From Apteryx mantelli (taxonomy: Eukaryota; Chordata; Aves; Apterygiformes; Apterygidae): a stretch of 64,000 bases of DNA. The position numbers and the translations under genes were made by a program. Shown here one piece after another: positions 35,471 through 48,705 of this stretch. The notes beneath the pieces were generated by a model. It was given only the letters and a program-made list of their open reading frames with translations, searched no databases and was not told the origin of the DNA. The stretch is taken from positions 57,720,501 through 57,784,500 of the forward strand of contig NC_089980.1 in assembly GCF_036417845.1 (NCBI RefSeq), given 5' to 3'. How positions within the stretch are numbered: the stretch's first letter is position 1; each line of letters begins with the position of its first letter.

Positions 35471-38400
35471 CAGAACAGGATTTGCAATTTCTGTCATATT
35501 TCTGTTTCTTTTCCTTTGTTATCTACAGGCACTCATCTTTGGTTTTACTTAAATAGTTCCTTCTTTGGATGAAGGCATAGGAACAGTTTCTTTGTAGTCT
35601 ACATCACTGTGTTCTTCAAAAGCTTGCTAATGTAACAAAATTTGAAATCTAAATAGCCAGTAGATAGGCCGAAGCTCTCCATGATATAGTCTAGTAAATA
35701 TGCAGTGTGACGCACACCCCAGAATTGTGGAAAACTCCAAAAATATTGCATGAACTTTCTAACAGCTGTATGTATAGCTAAGGACTTTTTGTCTACAGCG
35801 CTAAAAGAGCAAGATAGAAAAACTGCTTCCGTCAGGAACTCAAAACAGGGAGGAGCAGTTAACAGAAATTGTCTATGCCAAAATAGGGAAGATAAGTCCT
35901 TTGAAGTTTAACATCCTCAGCGCATACTCATAAGAAAAAGCATAGAGTATTTTGACTAGTTTCACAGGCCTTTGTCAATAACAGCTTCTGATTTGAGGAC
36001 AGTCAGTCTCTATTAACAGGAATAAGCTTGCAATCAAGTAGATCAGGCTACGTACGGTGTTCTGTGCTGTAGGCCTAGAAAGTCCTCCTCGTGAAAGGCA
36101 GGGGGCTAAATGTTAAGCTATGGATGCTTAAAAGACATCTTATTGTCTTAAGATGAGGGTTTAATCCTGAATGTTTTTATTATGAAGAGCTAGCGATTTG
36201 GTTTACGAGTCCTGATTGATCATGAGCAATCCAGCTGCTAGAACTGTGGTTCCTGTGACAAAGTCAGACCTGTTCAGGCAGTCAGGGCATGTGTCCACAG
36301 TGCATGCCAGGAGCACAGAGCAGAGATGCTAGAGAGGGAGCAGAGACCTCACAAGCTCTGTATCCAGATGCAGTTCAATTGTGTCAGCACTGCAACATGC
36401 TCTTCTGCAGTTTAGGAGCCATGTTGCACTAGAAAGACTGTACTGTTCTCCTTTCCACAGCTATAATCTCCACATGGAGATGCACAGAACAGATAATACC
36501 AGCTCAGATCATTTATGACTTTGGCACCTCTGTGCCACACTTCATTGTCTGGTGCAATGGTAGAGATGCATCCTCTGAGAACAGCAGGCACACTCAGCCT
36601 GGGATCCCATTGTGGGGAGAGAACAGCAGGACTACCCAAGAAGGGAGATATCCTTCTTAGGTTGCAGCTGGGACCACCAGGAAGCCAGAGGTACAGTTAA
36701 CTTAAAAACCACAGCATATGTTACTACATCCATGAAGGTAAATGGATGATTTCCTCCTCTCCTGCACGATTACTTTAGTCTTGAAACATAATGATTAAAA
36801 TAACTGAACACAACACCGAACAGGATAGAATTAAGCGGAAAAGCAAGAGTCTGTCTGAGGGCCTTTCTTTGAACCCATTAATTCAAGGTGTTCCGGGGGC
36901 AAAGGTAACCTCTTTTTTTTCATTGCGCCACTCTCATATGATCCATGGCACAGGGGCTTTTCTTGTGGATGGCATCTCTTCAGCAGAGCAAGCAGGACTG
37001 AAGCAGTGTAGAGACAATACAAGTAAAAGAAAGGAAAAAAGGAAATTATAGGTCCTTGGAGACACATTCCCCTTACATAATTAAACAGGACTTTGATTTC
37101 CCTGATGCTCCCTTTAGGACTGTTGAGACATGACACAGGTCACTTCCTATTAGGCATAAGCCCACCTCTGGGAAGGGCACCACAGGACATATTGTAACCT
37201 CATTTATTCCAGTGCAATCCAATACAGATGACAAAGGTGTCATAGAGCAGAACATGTCCTACGCCTTCTCATCTCTTTGGGGATGAAAGATAATTACATG
37301 ATTTCTGCATGTAATTCACCACTGCAAACTGTGTGTACGTGAAATAGCTGTGGTGCTTGTCTTCAGTTTGTCATAGCAAGCTTAAAAACAAAATGTTTTT
37401 ATACTGCACAGAGGTGGATTGAAATCTACAGCTGCAGAAGGAATTGAATAACCTCTCCTGAATTAGCGTCATCCAATCCTTCCATAGCTGTATGTACAGT
37501 TTAAGAGGTTTGGATGTGATTCTCTTTTCTGTCACACCAGCGCTACCATAGCAGCATCCAGTTGAATTCATAGAAGTCTCCGCTAGTCTTAAGTGGTGTA
37601 ACGGAGCAGGGAATCAGTCTCACACATTTAACTGCTGCAGACAAATAGTAGCAAGAAAGTAGCATTCTGCCAGCTCTCACTGGAGGTCCAGTGAGGAAAC
37701 AGATGATAAGGATGAGCAGAGACCACACTGAAAGAACCAAGGCTGCCTGAGAGGAAACACTACAATGAGGGGCTGTATTTCTATTCCTGACAATACCAGT
37801 TTCAGTGATCCAAAATTTTAAGGGCAGTTTGTACTTTCATTAAAATTGAACTCTGGAACTTTTTGCAGACCAAGACTGTAGATCAATTACGAGCAAGTTT
37901 AAAACTAGCAAAAAACACTGATGTAGCCAGAGCAGACACCCTCAGCTAGTAATTCCCAAGTCACATTAATAATTTTTAGTCTAAACTAATTGCATGGAGA
38001 AGTGCACAGTCACATTTAAGGTCTTGAAAGTGATGAAAAAATCTACCATGTCTGCTATGTCCCCAAAGGTAATTACCATCCCATTTGAAAATCTAGCACT
38101 CTTATTTCTAGTGCGAGTTTGTCCATTTCTACTATTAGAGCTCATTAAAACTTTGCCTTTCTACAGAACCTTCCCCTGTATATTAAGTCACCTCAGCTCA
38201 CTTGAATGTATCAGTTTGAGAGCTTACCTTTTATTTTGAGAGGCTTAATGAGTTTTTACATCACTGTTCTCTCAACTCTCCCATCCCAAGTGTATTAACA
38301 CCAGAACAGGACAAAGTAGTCCAGTAACAAGCTCACCGATGCTGCAGAGCGGCAGAATGTGCTTCTCCAGCCCTGCTCTGGACTCCCTCTGCTACACTAC

Positions 38401-38947
38401 CAAGGACTATGCTAGCTTCTCAGTCTTAGCATAAAACCAGGAGTTCATGTTCAACCAGTTACCCACCATCCCCTGGCCCTTCCCCATCCTTTCTGAAGCT
38501 TGCTTTCTCAAGACACAGCCTCCAGTGCATAAGTAGGATCTACCTTTTTTTTTCCCCCCTTCTGAAACATGCAGCCTTTCGTTTGGCATGCTTCAATGCA
38601 TCTAGTTCGTAATGCAATACAGGCTGCTCTGCTTAAATGATCTACCTTAATAAAAATTGGTGGAATGATAAAAAATGACTATCTGCAAACTTCCATGCAA
38701 TGACCTTGTAATTTCTTCATGCTGTAGACAAGAACTAATCCTCTAGATGAGGCAGTAGTACTTTCTTAGCTTTAAAACACTGTAAGCAAGCAGACTTGTA
38801 TATTTTCTGTACAAAAGATGGTCAGCAGCTCACAGGAAATCAATTTTTCTATTGATGAGACAGATGCCACAGTTCCACTGAGATATCAAATACAGTACAG
38901 CAGGCTGTTCCTCCATTCACCCTTCACAGCTCATCTTTGAAATTTGA

Positions 38948-38965
38948 TTTTTTTTTTTTTTTTTT
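38948..38965. repeat. Poly-T run (18)
   Basis: An uninterrupted run of T in otherwise unique sequence. No recognisable retroposon is attached to it, so it is listed only as a simple repeat. Confidence 0.9.
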
Positions 38966-39278
38966 AAAGAAACAACTGTAGCTGCACAGCTCTTCCTTGG
39001 ACTGAGGACACTACCAGAAGTGATGTTGGTGACTACAGCCTGCAATAAGCACCCAAAATTCACAGATGATTTTAATTTTTAAGAGTTTAAGTTTTGGAAC
39101 TATACATTCTCTGGTATTTAATAGGAACAAAAGATATTTAGAAAAAAGATAAGGGGAGAAAATGACTAGAATCTTCATTATGGACAACATAGTGAAATAG
39201 CTTTTTTTCTGTAAGCAGAGACTTTTCAAAAATCACATGAGTGCATAAGAAAAGAGTATTGTTACTATTTCCGTGTGG

Positions 39279-39280
<2 letters not shown>

Positions 39281-39307
<27 letters not shown>
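39281..39307. repeat. (TTTTG)n simple repeat
   Basis: A T-run followed by three TTTTG units and a further T-run. No retroposon body is attached. Confidence 0.8.
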
Positions 39308-39309
<2 letters not shown>

Positions 39310-42300
39310 ATAACCTACACTTGGTAAATCCATTTGGCAAACAATTCCACAAGAAAGTCAAAGTTGGTCTTCTAAAATCTGTGTCTTTTCATATAATAGG
39401 AAAATATAAATGGGCATGTAGAATTTATAGTCTCTCTGCCATGTTTTTCAGTGTCTCTTGTCACCAGTTTTCCTTTTCAGACTGTGTTCCATGACACATG
39501 GAGAATTCCAGTAGAGAAGACTGATTTTCCATAACAGAAAGTTTTGCTGATTTGCATTCCTGTGTTCTTGCATTCCTCTCACAATTTAAAGAAACCAACT
39601 TTTCACACACTAGAATCCTTCCAGGATTCCACATACATCCAGTGCGCTATTGACTGTAATTGCAAAATAAATGGTAAGTCCTGGCTTTGTTCATTTCTAA
39701 AAGCAAGGGAAGTTCTGTCAACTTGTACTCCTCTCCTTTGCCCTTCTCCTGCTGTTGGCTGAGACATGTAGTAAAGAAGCAATCGAACAAGAAGTCTCAA
39801 AGGATTAAGAAGTCAGTTCAGTAGCTCCTACAAGATAATCAGTGCATCATTCTTGCTAGAGACTAAGAAGAGAAGATTAAAAAAAACCCAAACCATACTT
39901 TTGAACTGGTAAGTAGTTTAGAAAAAGCTACTTTATGGAGATGGAAAACCATTTGGAAAAACTTCCTCCCATGGGTTTTATTGCATGTGTCTAGCTTCAG
40001 CATCTTACTGAGAAAGATTTATGATAAGAAGTCGATACACAGAACAGTAAAGTGTATCTCTCTGAAACTTCAACTGCAGAGCTAAAGACTGTACTTTCCA
40101 GGAAGAGCTACCCAGCAATCCAGTAAGTTTTTACAGTGGAAGGGATGAAAGGCTGCTTACATTAAGTGGCATCAAGCTTGGGCAGCATTTTCAACCTCTT
40201 TAATTGTTTAAGTATGTGCAATACTTTGGGATTATCCAGACAAAACAACAAAAGCCTGAATAACACCTAGAGATTATTTTTTAATTCTTCTCTATGTCCA
40301 GAAATCTAAATTGAATAATCAATATTGTTCACCACTCTTAATTCTCTGTGATCTGTGCTGGATTCAGTCCAATTTATACATTGTCATGAATTACTGACAT
40401 ACTATAACACTAATTTTCTGGGTATGATAAAGACAAAACACAACATGTAATTTGCTGACTCATTCTCAAAAATCAATTCATCATCTTAAATGCTGTTTGC
40501 TTTGGTGAAAGAGTGAGGGTGAAAAGAGAATATACATCATGATGAGGTTAGTCAATTATTAATGCCACCGCTATGACAAAATGTGGTCAAAAATTTATTA
40601 TCCAATACACACATCTGCATGAAAGTAGACATGCAGCTATGAAACTTGACAGGCAAGAGACACTGTCACAAGGTTAAAAATTTCTAGATTATTTTCCTGA
40701 ATTTATATAATCTGCACTGCTGGCTGAATCCTGACCCGCAGACCAGAAACTTTGTACATGGAATAGCTTGGCTGAAAAATAAAACTCTTCACTAGTAAAT
40801 TGACTTTCCTAGATAACCAAGAAAGGTTTAAATGAACTTATCTCAAGAGGAGGGCGGACCTGAATTTCATGCCTCTTAAATGAGGGAGATTCTTCTAAGA
40901 TACACTGAGACAAAGTTACAGTGCGCTGTCATGTGCTGTCTCCAGTGAGCCACAACTTGGGAAAGAGCAGTCCACGTTCTGCACCCAGAAAGGCAAGAGG
41001 CAACATGCTGTGATATATATGGATGATGAAGGAGAGATGAACGGAGGAGCGGCCTACAGACCTGCACACTGTTTGTATGTTGTTCGAGGATTGGCACCTC
41101 CACTGTTAACACTAGGAAGTGGGGTAGATGCAAGAGGATGCAAGATCTACAGGCTGAGGTTTGTTAAGAACATGATGGATGGAGTGGAGAGCACTGAAGT
41201 TATTTCTATTTTATTTCATCTGATTGTATATCTATTTGTGTTTTTTTCCCTTAAACATTCATTTTCCACTTCAGTAAAACCCTCCAGAATTTTAAACTGC
41301 AATATTCGTAGGTAGATCATTATATTCAGCAAATTATGAAGGTCTTCTCCCACTGACAAGATAATCCTCATCAAATCAAATTGTCTTCATATATTCCACA
41401 AGCCAACTTAGACATCATATTCAAGTCAGACTTCCTAAGGGGAACAAAAAGCTTTCAATCTGCTAACATTTCCATCATGCATCATCATAACAAAGCAATT
41501 TCAGCCACACACTGCAAATGATAGTTAAATTAATTTAGGAATTTACTTAAACTTTTGAAGAATGTTTTTTTAACTGCAAACAGACATCTGTTTAGATACT
41601 GACGACCACTCATTAGGCCTGGTGTGTGCCAACATAGTACAGCAGATGTTGTTTTCCTGTTGTATATTTTCATAATGTGGTTATTGTTTAAGCTACATTC
41701 TGACAAAGACTCAGAGCTAAATGGAACTAGTTAAATTAAAAATGGGATGTTATTCTCCAATATGAATTGATTACAGTGGCACACTGAAGGAAGAAGAAAT
41801 AATTCATGTGCTGCAAATAGCTTCAAAATGATGGTAATTTTACACATTTAGCTGATCTTTATGCGCGAGTGAAAATAAGAGTCTCCTGGAAATGCTTGTT
41901 ATTGTGTAACTCAGCATACTTTTATAACATAGGTTTGTGTATAAATAACATTTATTAAAAGTACATGAACACATGCACAGGCACACATGGTTAGATATTT
42001 AAATTCTGGATTTTTGCACTAGCCAATATATCTAGTGGGAAAGGACAAAATAACTTGAACAAACAGGAAGTCTCTACCTTCTCTCATTTTTAGTCTCTAT
42101 AAACTGAAAACCAGCCCAGTGTGTTAAAGAATTCCCCCAAAGTTCAGCTAGTTTGTTAACTTCCCGTTTCTCCTCTGATAGGAAAAAAAAAAATAGTGAA
42201 AAATGATAAATAAAGTTGTTCACACACTATTTCAGTTTGACAGCAAAGGATAGTAAACCAATGTAAAATATCTCATCAGCTTTGAGAGGTTCAAATATAC

Positions 42301-44269
42301 ATTTCATAACAATCTGAAATGTTGGATACTCATTTGGACTGAATTTTAAAACCCTGAAGATTCATCCACCACAATCTTACAGTCTGCAGGAACAAGAATG
42401 CTATGTACCTTTTTTTTTTTCCTCCTGATTTTACTACTTGTGAAAGGTCCAACATTATCCAATCTAGTCTCTGGTTCAAGTAAAGTATGTTCGCTTTATC
42501 AACAGAACAACTACTCTACCTTGTCTCCTCAACAAAACTAAAGTCTGAAACTTAAAACCAGTTGCAAGATTCTGACCACTAATGGGTCTTTCATCATTGT
42601 GCATTTAATAACAACTTTATGTCTCAGTTTGGAACTCCCTGTTCAGTATTCAAGGAACACAAAATAAGTAAAGGAAAAACAATCCCATAGCTAAGGATAA
42701 AGCAAAATTTGTAGGTAGATACAACATCTTCTGTTAGATCAACAGGTATGTTGTCAGAAAAACTGAGTAAGGTTTTGGGCATGCAAACCCTTCTTCATGT
42801 GTGAAATACAGAGTAGAAGCAGCCTACTTAAGAACCATCGAGAAAATCGAGAACCAAGACAATTACAGCAAAACACCACCAAGACACTAAATTTTGCTAT
42901 TTGAAATGGACTACACAAGATTAAGGCAACAGCCATGTTGAACATGACATCTCCTTCCTAACCATCACAGAGACAGTATCATTAGACCTACTGTTAAAAG
43001 CACGTGACTGAAAGCCAATTCACATCTGTATGACTACACTATACTGTAACTATCTGTAAAACTAGAATATCAACTTTCTATCTGTTTCACCAGAAAAAAC
43101 ACACACCAATTACATTAATCTGTGTAAATCACATAAAAGACTTCAAAGAACTGTGAAGTACAAAGGATTGTACGATGAATAACATTTGAAAGAACAGCAG
43201 AAAAGACATTCACTGTTAAGCCCAAAGAATCCACAAGTACCAGACCTTCAGTTTTTCCACCCCCAGCTAGACTTCTGGACAAAAATTTGGATGAAAACAG
43301 TTGAAGCGGAAATCATGGATGACATAAAACATGAATGGACCTGAAAACTGCTTCATTTATTGAGATCAGCAAACAGTGCGCCTTGCTGAAACTACATCTG
43401 AGCCAAAGCAGGTGGGAGGGGGAAGACAGCATCCTTCTGGTCTAAAGAGTCCCTTCCAAGGTTAGCAGGGATATCGGGTTATCTGGATGATGCCAGGCTC
43501 AGGCTTTTGCAAGGGCAACAGCAAGCCTGCCTTCTCACACACTGAAGGGATGGAAGTGCAGACTCCCAAGTTTCCAGCCCTTGAAGAAGGCAGTGAGTCT
43601 GAAATGAGGCCCATCTTTTGTTTTGATTCCAGATACCAAGAAGGAATGAGTTTCTAGCAGCTTTAGTTACCAGACAGGAAGCACAGTACCCTTCAACAAA
43701 AACCCAGCAATAAAAATACCAAAAATGCAGAAGGTGGCAAATGAGTCAATAGAGAACACAACAAGTTAGTAACAGAACAACATGCAAGATACACATGTGT
43801 TTGTGTCTGCGCAGTACCAGCACTTCACATACAGTTTAGATATATTCCAGAACTTGGCTTACTATTGATCATCATAATTTGAGCCATCAGTGACAGGTAT
43901 TCTCAGAGAACATTTAGTATCATTGTTCACTAGGCATGATGTCTAAATATCTTTCCATCCCTTGAGGAATGATATGCCAGACTTAAGAGGTAGAGTACAT
44001 CAAATATTGGTAATTCTCTGCATGTGTCTTTGATTGATACAGCCTTTATTGCAGCTAATGGTACCTCCTGGAGAGGCTTTGGGACCTGCTTGTGTTGAAT
44101 AATGTTAGTTAAGGGAGTCAGGATTCTCAAATTACTCTCGTTAAATAAAAATCCAAAACATTAAGATCAAAGAAGAGCAGGAAAAGCACTGAAGAACTAG
44201 CATTACCAGTAAGGAAAGTGTGGCAAGTACAGTTTGAGACTCTCCAAGCAGCAGTCAGGCTTTTATAAC

Positions 44270-44400
44270 AATGCTGATAGTGATCTTACACTTACAGAGC
44301 ATCTTTCATCCTAAAGGATTCATTTATGGGCTGTATGCATACCATGGAAATAACTGTCCTCCCTCCTGCCAACTTACATAGTGAAATGCTACTTACACCT
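44270..44400 (-). repeat. MIR/CORE-SINE-like fossil
   Basis: The plus-strand text cttacagagcatctttcatc followed by ctaaaggat resembles the reverse complement of the amniote MIR/CORE-SINE 3' part ('atcctcggatgaaaggcgctatataagtgc' type). The continuation to about 44,400 is weak. It is old and short, so the call rests on about 30-40 bases and could be coincidental. Confidence 0.4.
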
Positions 44401-45072
44401 CTGGACAAAAATGTTGTACTATGCGAGTTGCTACATCACAACCAAAACGGATTAGGACAGGCAGTGTCAAGTGCTATAACAGTCAGATAAGAAACATAGT
44501 AGGAAACTTGAAAGAAACAGAACACAAATAATCAAAGTCATGGTCTGGTCAGGATACTGGGATTCAAAGCGGAGAAACTTTTAAAATGTATCATGGCATT
44601 AGTCACTGAAATCTTGCTTTTGAATCTCCACTGGACCTTTTGGCCCTCCTGTAGATTATCTTAAAGTGTACGTACAAAGGCTGCTCTCAAAATCATGAGC
44701 AACCAGCCAGCTGAATCTGAAATAGTTGTTTCTGAAACTTTGAAGCTGATGTGTTAGACACAATATATGTAAAATACTGACTTTTAATTGCATCCAATAT
44801 AAAATAAGAAGGATTCTAACCAAATAACATAGACATATATTTTAAAGACAGGATACTTCTCACCAGGTCCAACTACCCTCTTTAATACAATTTGTTTCAG
44901 GCTTCGCTCTGTCATCCTTACTCACATAAGTGTTTTTTCCCATAAAAATGGAAAACAACAGGACTGCTTATGGAGATAACAGGAACATACTCAGACTCCC
45001 ACAGAATAAGCTGGATAATATGAAAATGGTATTGCTTGTAACACTGTTATTAAGGCTGAGGTAAATTTACAT

Positions 45073-45860
45073 TTGTCAGGGCACTGCAGGCCAGGGGCTC
45101 CCAGGACCAGTGCTGGGGCTGCCGGTGGGTCCGGCCTGGGGTTGGCTGCCAGGGCCCATCCCCCCACCCTGAGGGTGCAGGGCCCCGGGGATAGTCAGGG
45201 CAGCTCCAGCAGGGCATCAGGTATGACCGTGGGGCCGGGCAGGGCCGGAGCTGGCACCACCAGCATGGAGGGGCAGGGACTGATGGCCTTGGTCTGGGGG
45301 AAGGCCCCAGGGGGGTGGGCAGGGACAGGGAAGGCTGGTGGTGCTTGCAGGGCCCTGACAGAGCTTAAAGCAGAGACCATATGTCTCATTTTGCCACAGG
45401 ACAACCAACTTCATTACAGATGTCAAGGCCTGGAGTGCATCCCCTGTCCACGAGTGTGGCTGGCTAAAGTTAAAGAGTTTCACTGGCTGACTCCAAGGTC
45501 AGCTCCATTGCTGGCAAGAGCTGTTGTGAAGAAAGCTGGAAGCAAGGGCCTGCCCCTCCTCTCCCTTAGGAGCTGCTTGTAAGCTGAGGGCTCAGCACCA
45601 GCCCCTCCCTGTGCTACGCTGCAGCTGGGTCTGCACCCTGTCTCCTACCTCCACAAGTCTGAGATGGACCTGCTGTCCCACCTTCCTGACTTGACCCCAG
45701 GCCCACCTCCGGACTTGCCAGGAGGTCACTGAACTGTGCCTGACCCTGATCACTGTCTCTGACCTGGACTTGTCACTCTGCATCCTGGCTCCTTGTTGGC
45801 AAGGTCCCTGCTCCACCTTCCCTTCCAGAGCAGCTGGCCCTCACCGCACACTAACAGAAT
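45073..45860. other. GC-rich patch, possible decayed LTR or other repeat
   Basis: An abrupt change from AT-rich flank to about 790 bases of G- and C-rich sequence. The first half is G-rich on the plus strand and the second half C-rich. A 169-codon plus frame (45,073-45,582) runs through it, but its Gly/Ala/Pro-rich translation mirrors base composition, and frames overlap on the other strand. The second half (ctgtctctgacctggacttg type wording) resembles the patch at 50.9-51.3 kb, which suggests a shared dispersed repeat family, perhaps an avian ERV LTR. I could not name the family. Confidence 0.4.
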
Positions 45861-46037
45861 AAGGAGGAGACAAAAGCCCAAACCCAGTCCTACCTCCTCT
45901 AACTCCATCAACAAGAGGGGAAATCATTCCACGTTCATTCAACAAGGGGGAAGCAAAACCACAACAAGCTTTTTCTTTTTTTTTGACCTTGGACCCAAGC
46001 AAACTAGGGCCATATCCTTTCAACCAACTTACCTGTC

Positions 46038-46045
46038 TATATAAA
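46038..46045 (+). promoter_or_regulatory. Candidate TATA box (TATATAAA)
   Basis: A consensus TATATAAA lies 180 bases to the right of the GC-rich patch. It is followed about 25-35 bases later by a GC-mixed stretch (gggggtgccctctcaggc), a spacing typical of TATA-driven starts such as those in LTRs. No transcript or coding exon downstream was recognised. A match of this length can occur by chance in AT-rich DNA. Confidence 0.25.
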
Positions 46046-48127
46046 CCTCAGGGGGTGCCCTCTCAGGCTAGGTCTTCAGGACAAGAGCACAGAAAGAAAA
46101 GATCTTGCTATTCTTTCAGCAAAACAGCAGTCTACAGCACAACCCAGGCAAATAATCTGACAGCCCTTGTTTTCATTGAAGAGCACAGGTCAGCAGACTT
46201 CTGACTGAGCAAAAAGAGAACATCTTGCTAAACCTTAACAGTGTTTTGTTTTGTTTTGTTTTTTTCTTTACCTACTCCCCCCACCTAAGTATTTTCTTCC
46301 TTTTATGGTTTTCCTAACTAAAAAGGAAATTGGTCAGCTCATCTGCCATTAACCTAACAAGTCACAGCTGTCAGCTCTTTTTTTGACACCTGGCTGCTCA
46401 GGTGATCTTAAACATTACTTTCCAAAATGTTCTTTCCAACAATTAAACTTAATTCCCTTAAGGAATAGGACTAATGCTAAATGGGGGAAAGTTTCATAGC
46501 ACAAAAATAAGTATTTCAAATGAAATTGGAAGGAAGTAGCCTTTCACCACTCCTAGGAAAAGGCCACTGTATTTGCTTTTCCATGGACTCATTATGACAA
46601 CTAACAGTAGCAAGGCTGAATATAAACCAAAGTGTTTGGTGGAGGAGGGACAATCTCTGATACAAGATCATAAGGTAGGGATCCATCCTTTATTACATCT
46701 TAAACGTTAAATGTATTCCCTTGGTATGATATTTCTACCCATTTGGTGTTAATCCAGTCCCTTCAGAAGATTTATCACTCATGAGGGATTTTTACTTGAA
46801 AAAGACCTAAACTACAAATGGATCCAAATATCAGTCATGCAGAAAAAGCACGTATTATGAACAAGTAAATAACAGCTTTTTTCTGGGAAGAAAACAAATC
46901 TTCAGTTCCTGGCAAGGAGGCAAACCACTATTCCTAGCAACCAAGACTTCAGAACAATAATCTAAACTGAAGAATCAGAATGTGTAATGACAGAAACAGA
47001 ATTATACACAGCCCTCTACAAGGGTTTATAGGAGAAATTAAACCTAACTACATTACCAGTAACATGACAATGCACCTAAGTTAGAAAACACATGATAAAA
47101 ACAGTAACTAAAGCAAATGGTAACCATGAAAATGGTTTCATCATTTAAAAAAAAAATTTCATCTATCTGATTGCTCAGGTTACTTTTTTCCCAGTGATAT
47201 TGAGCTGAACTGGCTAGTCAGCAATTTCAGTACCATTAACTGCTAATGCCAAAGAGGCTTTTGTTTTTCACATCAGTCAAGGAATGATCGACAGTTGTGC
47301 CAGAGTTTGTATAGATTTTAGCACTAGAGAGACTGTTTGTTTACTCTCTGTGACTTTGCTCAATGTGGCTTGGCAAAACCACAGGTGGCACTAAGAGGAA
47401 TTTATTTAGCAGGCAGAATTTTGATCCTTTGTTCTTTTCTTGGTAGAAAAAGAATACAAATATAACTACTAGTGGTTGAATCTTCTTGGGAATATGTGTT
47501 ATTATAAAAAGAGCAGGGGTACAAGATCTCTCTTAAACTGATAACTAGGGTGAGGGGGAAGATACAAGAGAAACAAACAGGCGTTTCTTTGGTATTGATA
47601 CAAATATAAGCATGTTTAGTAGCAGATATGTGATGTTCTTGAGTTTCTTTAATTAAATAGGCAAGGACATAACAGGACTCACTGGCTGAAAACTGAAGCC
47701 AGAAAAATTTGAACAGGAAGAAAAATTGAAATTTTAAATGAAGGTAATTAACTACTAGAATATTTTATTGAAATGTATGCTCAATGGCTGTCATGCATGG
47801 CTATCAGCCCCATTTTCAAGGTGTGAAACCCACCAAGATGAGTCAACAGAAAGCACCTTACAGACTGGGGAGGGGGTTAATGCCTATAGGGGTGTGGGAC
47901 TCATTATGGGATGCAGGGGAAGGGCATGTTAAGCATGGGAAAATGGAGGGATAAGGGGATAAAAGGGTTGGGTTGGGTTTTGTGTAAACAGGTTGCTGAT
48001 CAGAAAGCTCATGTGGCCATGCCCTGTAGCTGTTTAGCACAGTCTGTCCTGTCTTTTTTAGGAAACTCCATTTCTAACTATTTTTCTGGGTGAGGGACAC
48101 TCTATTCTGTGTTCATGTGTGTTAATG
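46046..48127. other. Intergenic DNA, no gene recognised
   Basis: AT-rich sequence with a (TTTTG)n simple repeat at 46,243-46,265. Open frames are short (73 codons or fewer). A MIR-like stretch near 47,795-47,830 was too short to call. Confidence 0.5.
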
Positions 48128-48705
48128 GAGGTCTAAGTGTCAGCAACTGTAGTCAGATCACGGGTCATAGGGGCCCCGTGTGTCTGGGTCCCAGCAACAG
48201 CAGAGACTGGAGTATATGGAGGTCTAAGTGCCAGCAACTGGAGACCACAGGTCATAGGGGACTGTGTGTCCGGGGTGCCAGTGACTGGAGTGTGTGCATA
48301 TTGTGTGGGTGTATATGTTGATGTGTGACCACTAGTGAATATCAAGCTGATTAGCAGGCAAGTAGCTCAGAGCCAGGCAAGAGCCTCAGGAGCCAGGTAT
48401 CAAAGCAGCCACAAATCTAGGCCAGATACTGCAAGGAACAGACGGCCTGGCAGTTGGCTACTGGAGGGACTGGGAGGTCCAAGCCAGCTCCTGGAGAGAC
48501 CTTGGGGTCTGGGGGTCAGCTGAGAGCCCCATTTGTATGTGTGCATCTGTGCGTGAGGCAACTGGAGACCAGGGGATCCAGGGGACAGCTACTTGGTAGA
48601 CTGAGTGTCTAAAGTCAGATACTGGATTAATCCACAGCGTGTGCGCCTGTGCTTGCGTCTGTGTGTGTGTGTGCAGTGGGGTCTGAGTACCAGCAACTAG
48701 AGTGG
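48128..48705. repeat. Degenerate TG-rich minisatellite-like region
   Basis: A core of about 23 bases, close to GGTCTAAGTGCCAGCAACTG plus GAG, recurs at 48,130-48,152, 48,221-48,243 and 48,680-48,702. Shortened variants occur near 48,187-48,212, 48,274-48,290 and 48,476-48,496. The first two full cores head similar units of roughly 80-90 bases that share ggtcatagggg followed by a gtgtgtc stretch. Between cores there are alternating GT tracts. The array is irregular, with non-repeat material at 48,310-48,470. It could be an old minisatellite or the inside of a decayed LTR. Confidence 0.6.

Larger units (their letters stand above)
32026..44269. other. Intergenic DNA, no gene recognised
   Basis: A long AT-rich stretch with no confident gene. 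The longest frames are 103 codons (34,266-34,577, minus) and 101 codons (36,831-37,136 minus; 41,010-41,315 plus), none with a recognisable domain. Simple repeats occur: a perfect 12-base duplication at 35,447-35,470, T18 at 38,948-38,965 and (TTTTG)n at 39,281-39,307. The segment about 41,510-41,960 has dense ATTAA/TAATT motifs and no sign of repeat origin, so it may be a conserved non-coding element; this needs alignment to test. Confidence 0.55.

Noticed and set aside
45073..45582. 169-codon plus-strand open frame
   Set aside because: Gly/Ala/Pro-rich translation follows base composition, no domain, and the opposite strand is open too.
47795..47845. Possible MIR fragment
   Set aside because: About 20 bases of loose similarity around ccccattttcaaggtgtgaa, not enough.
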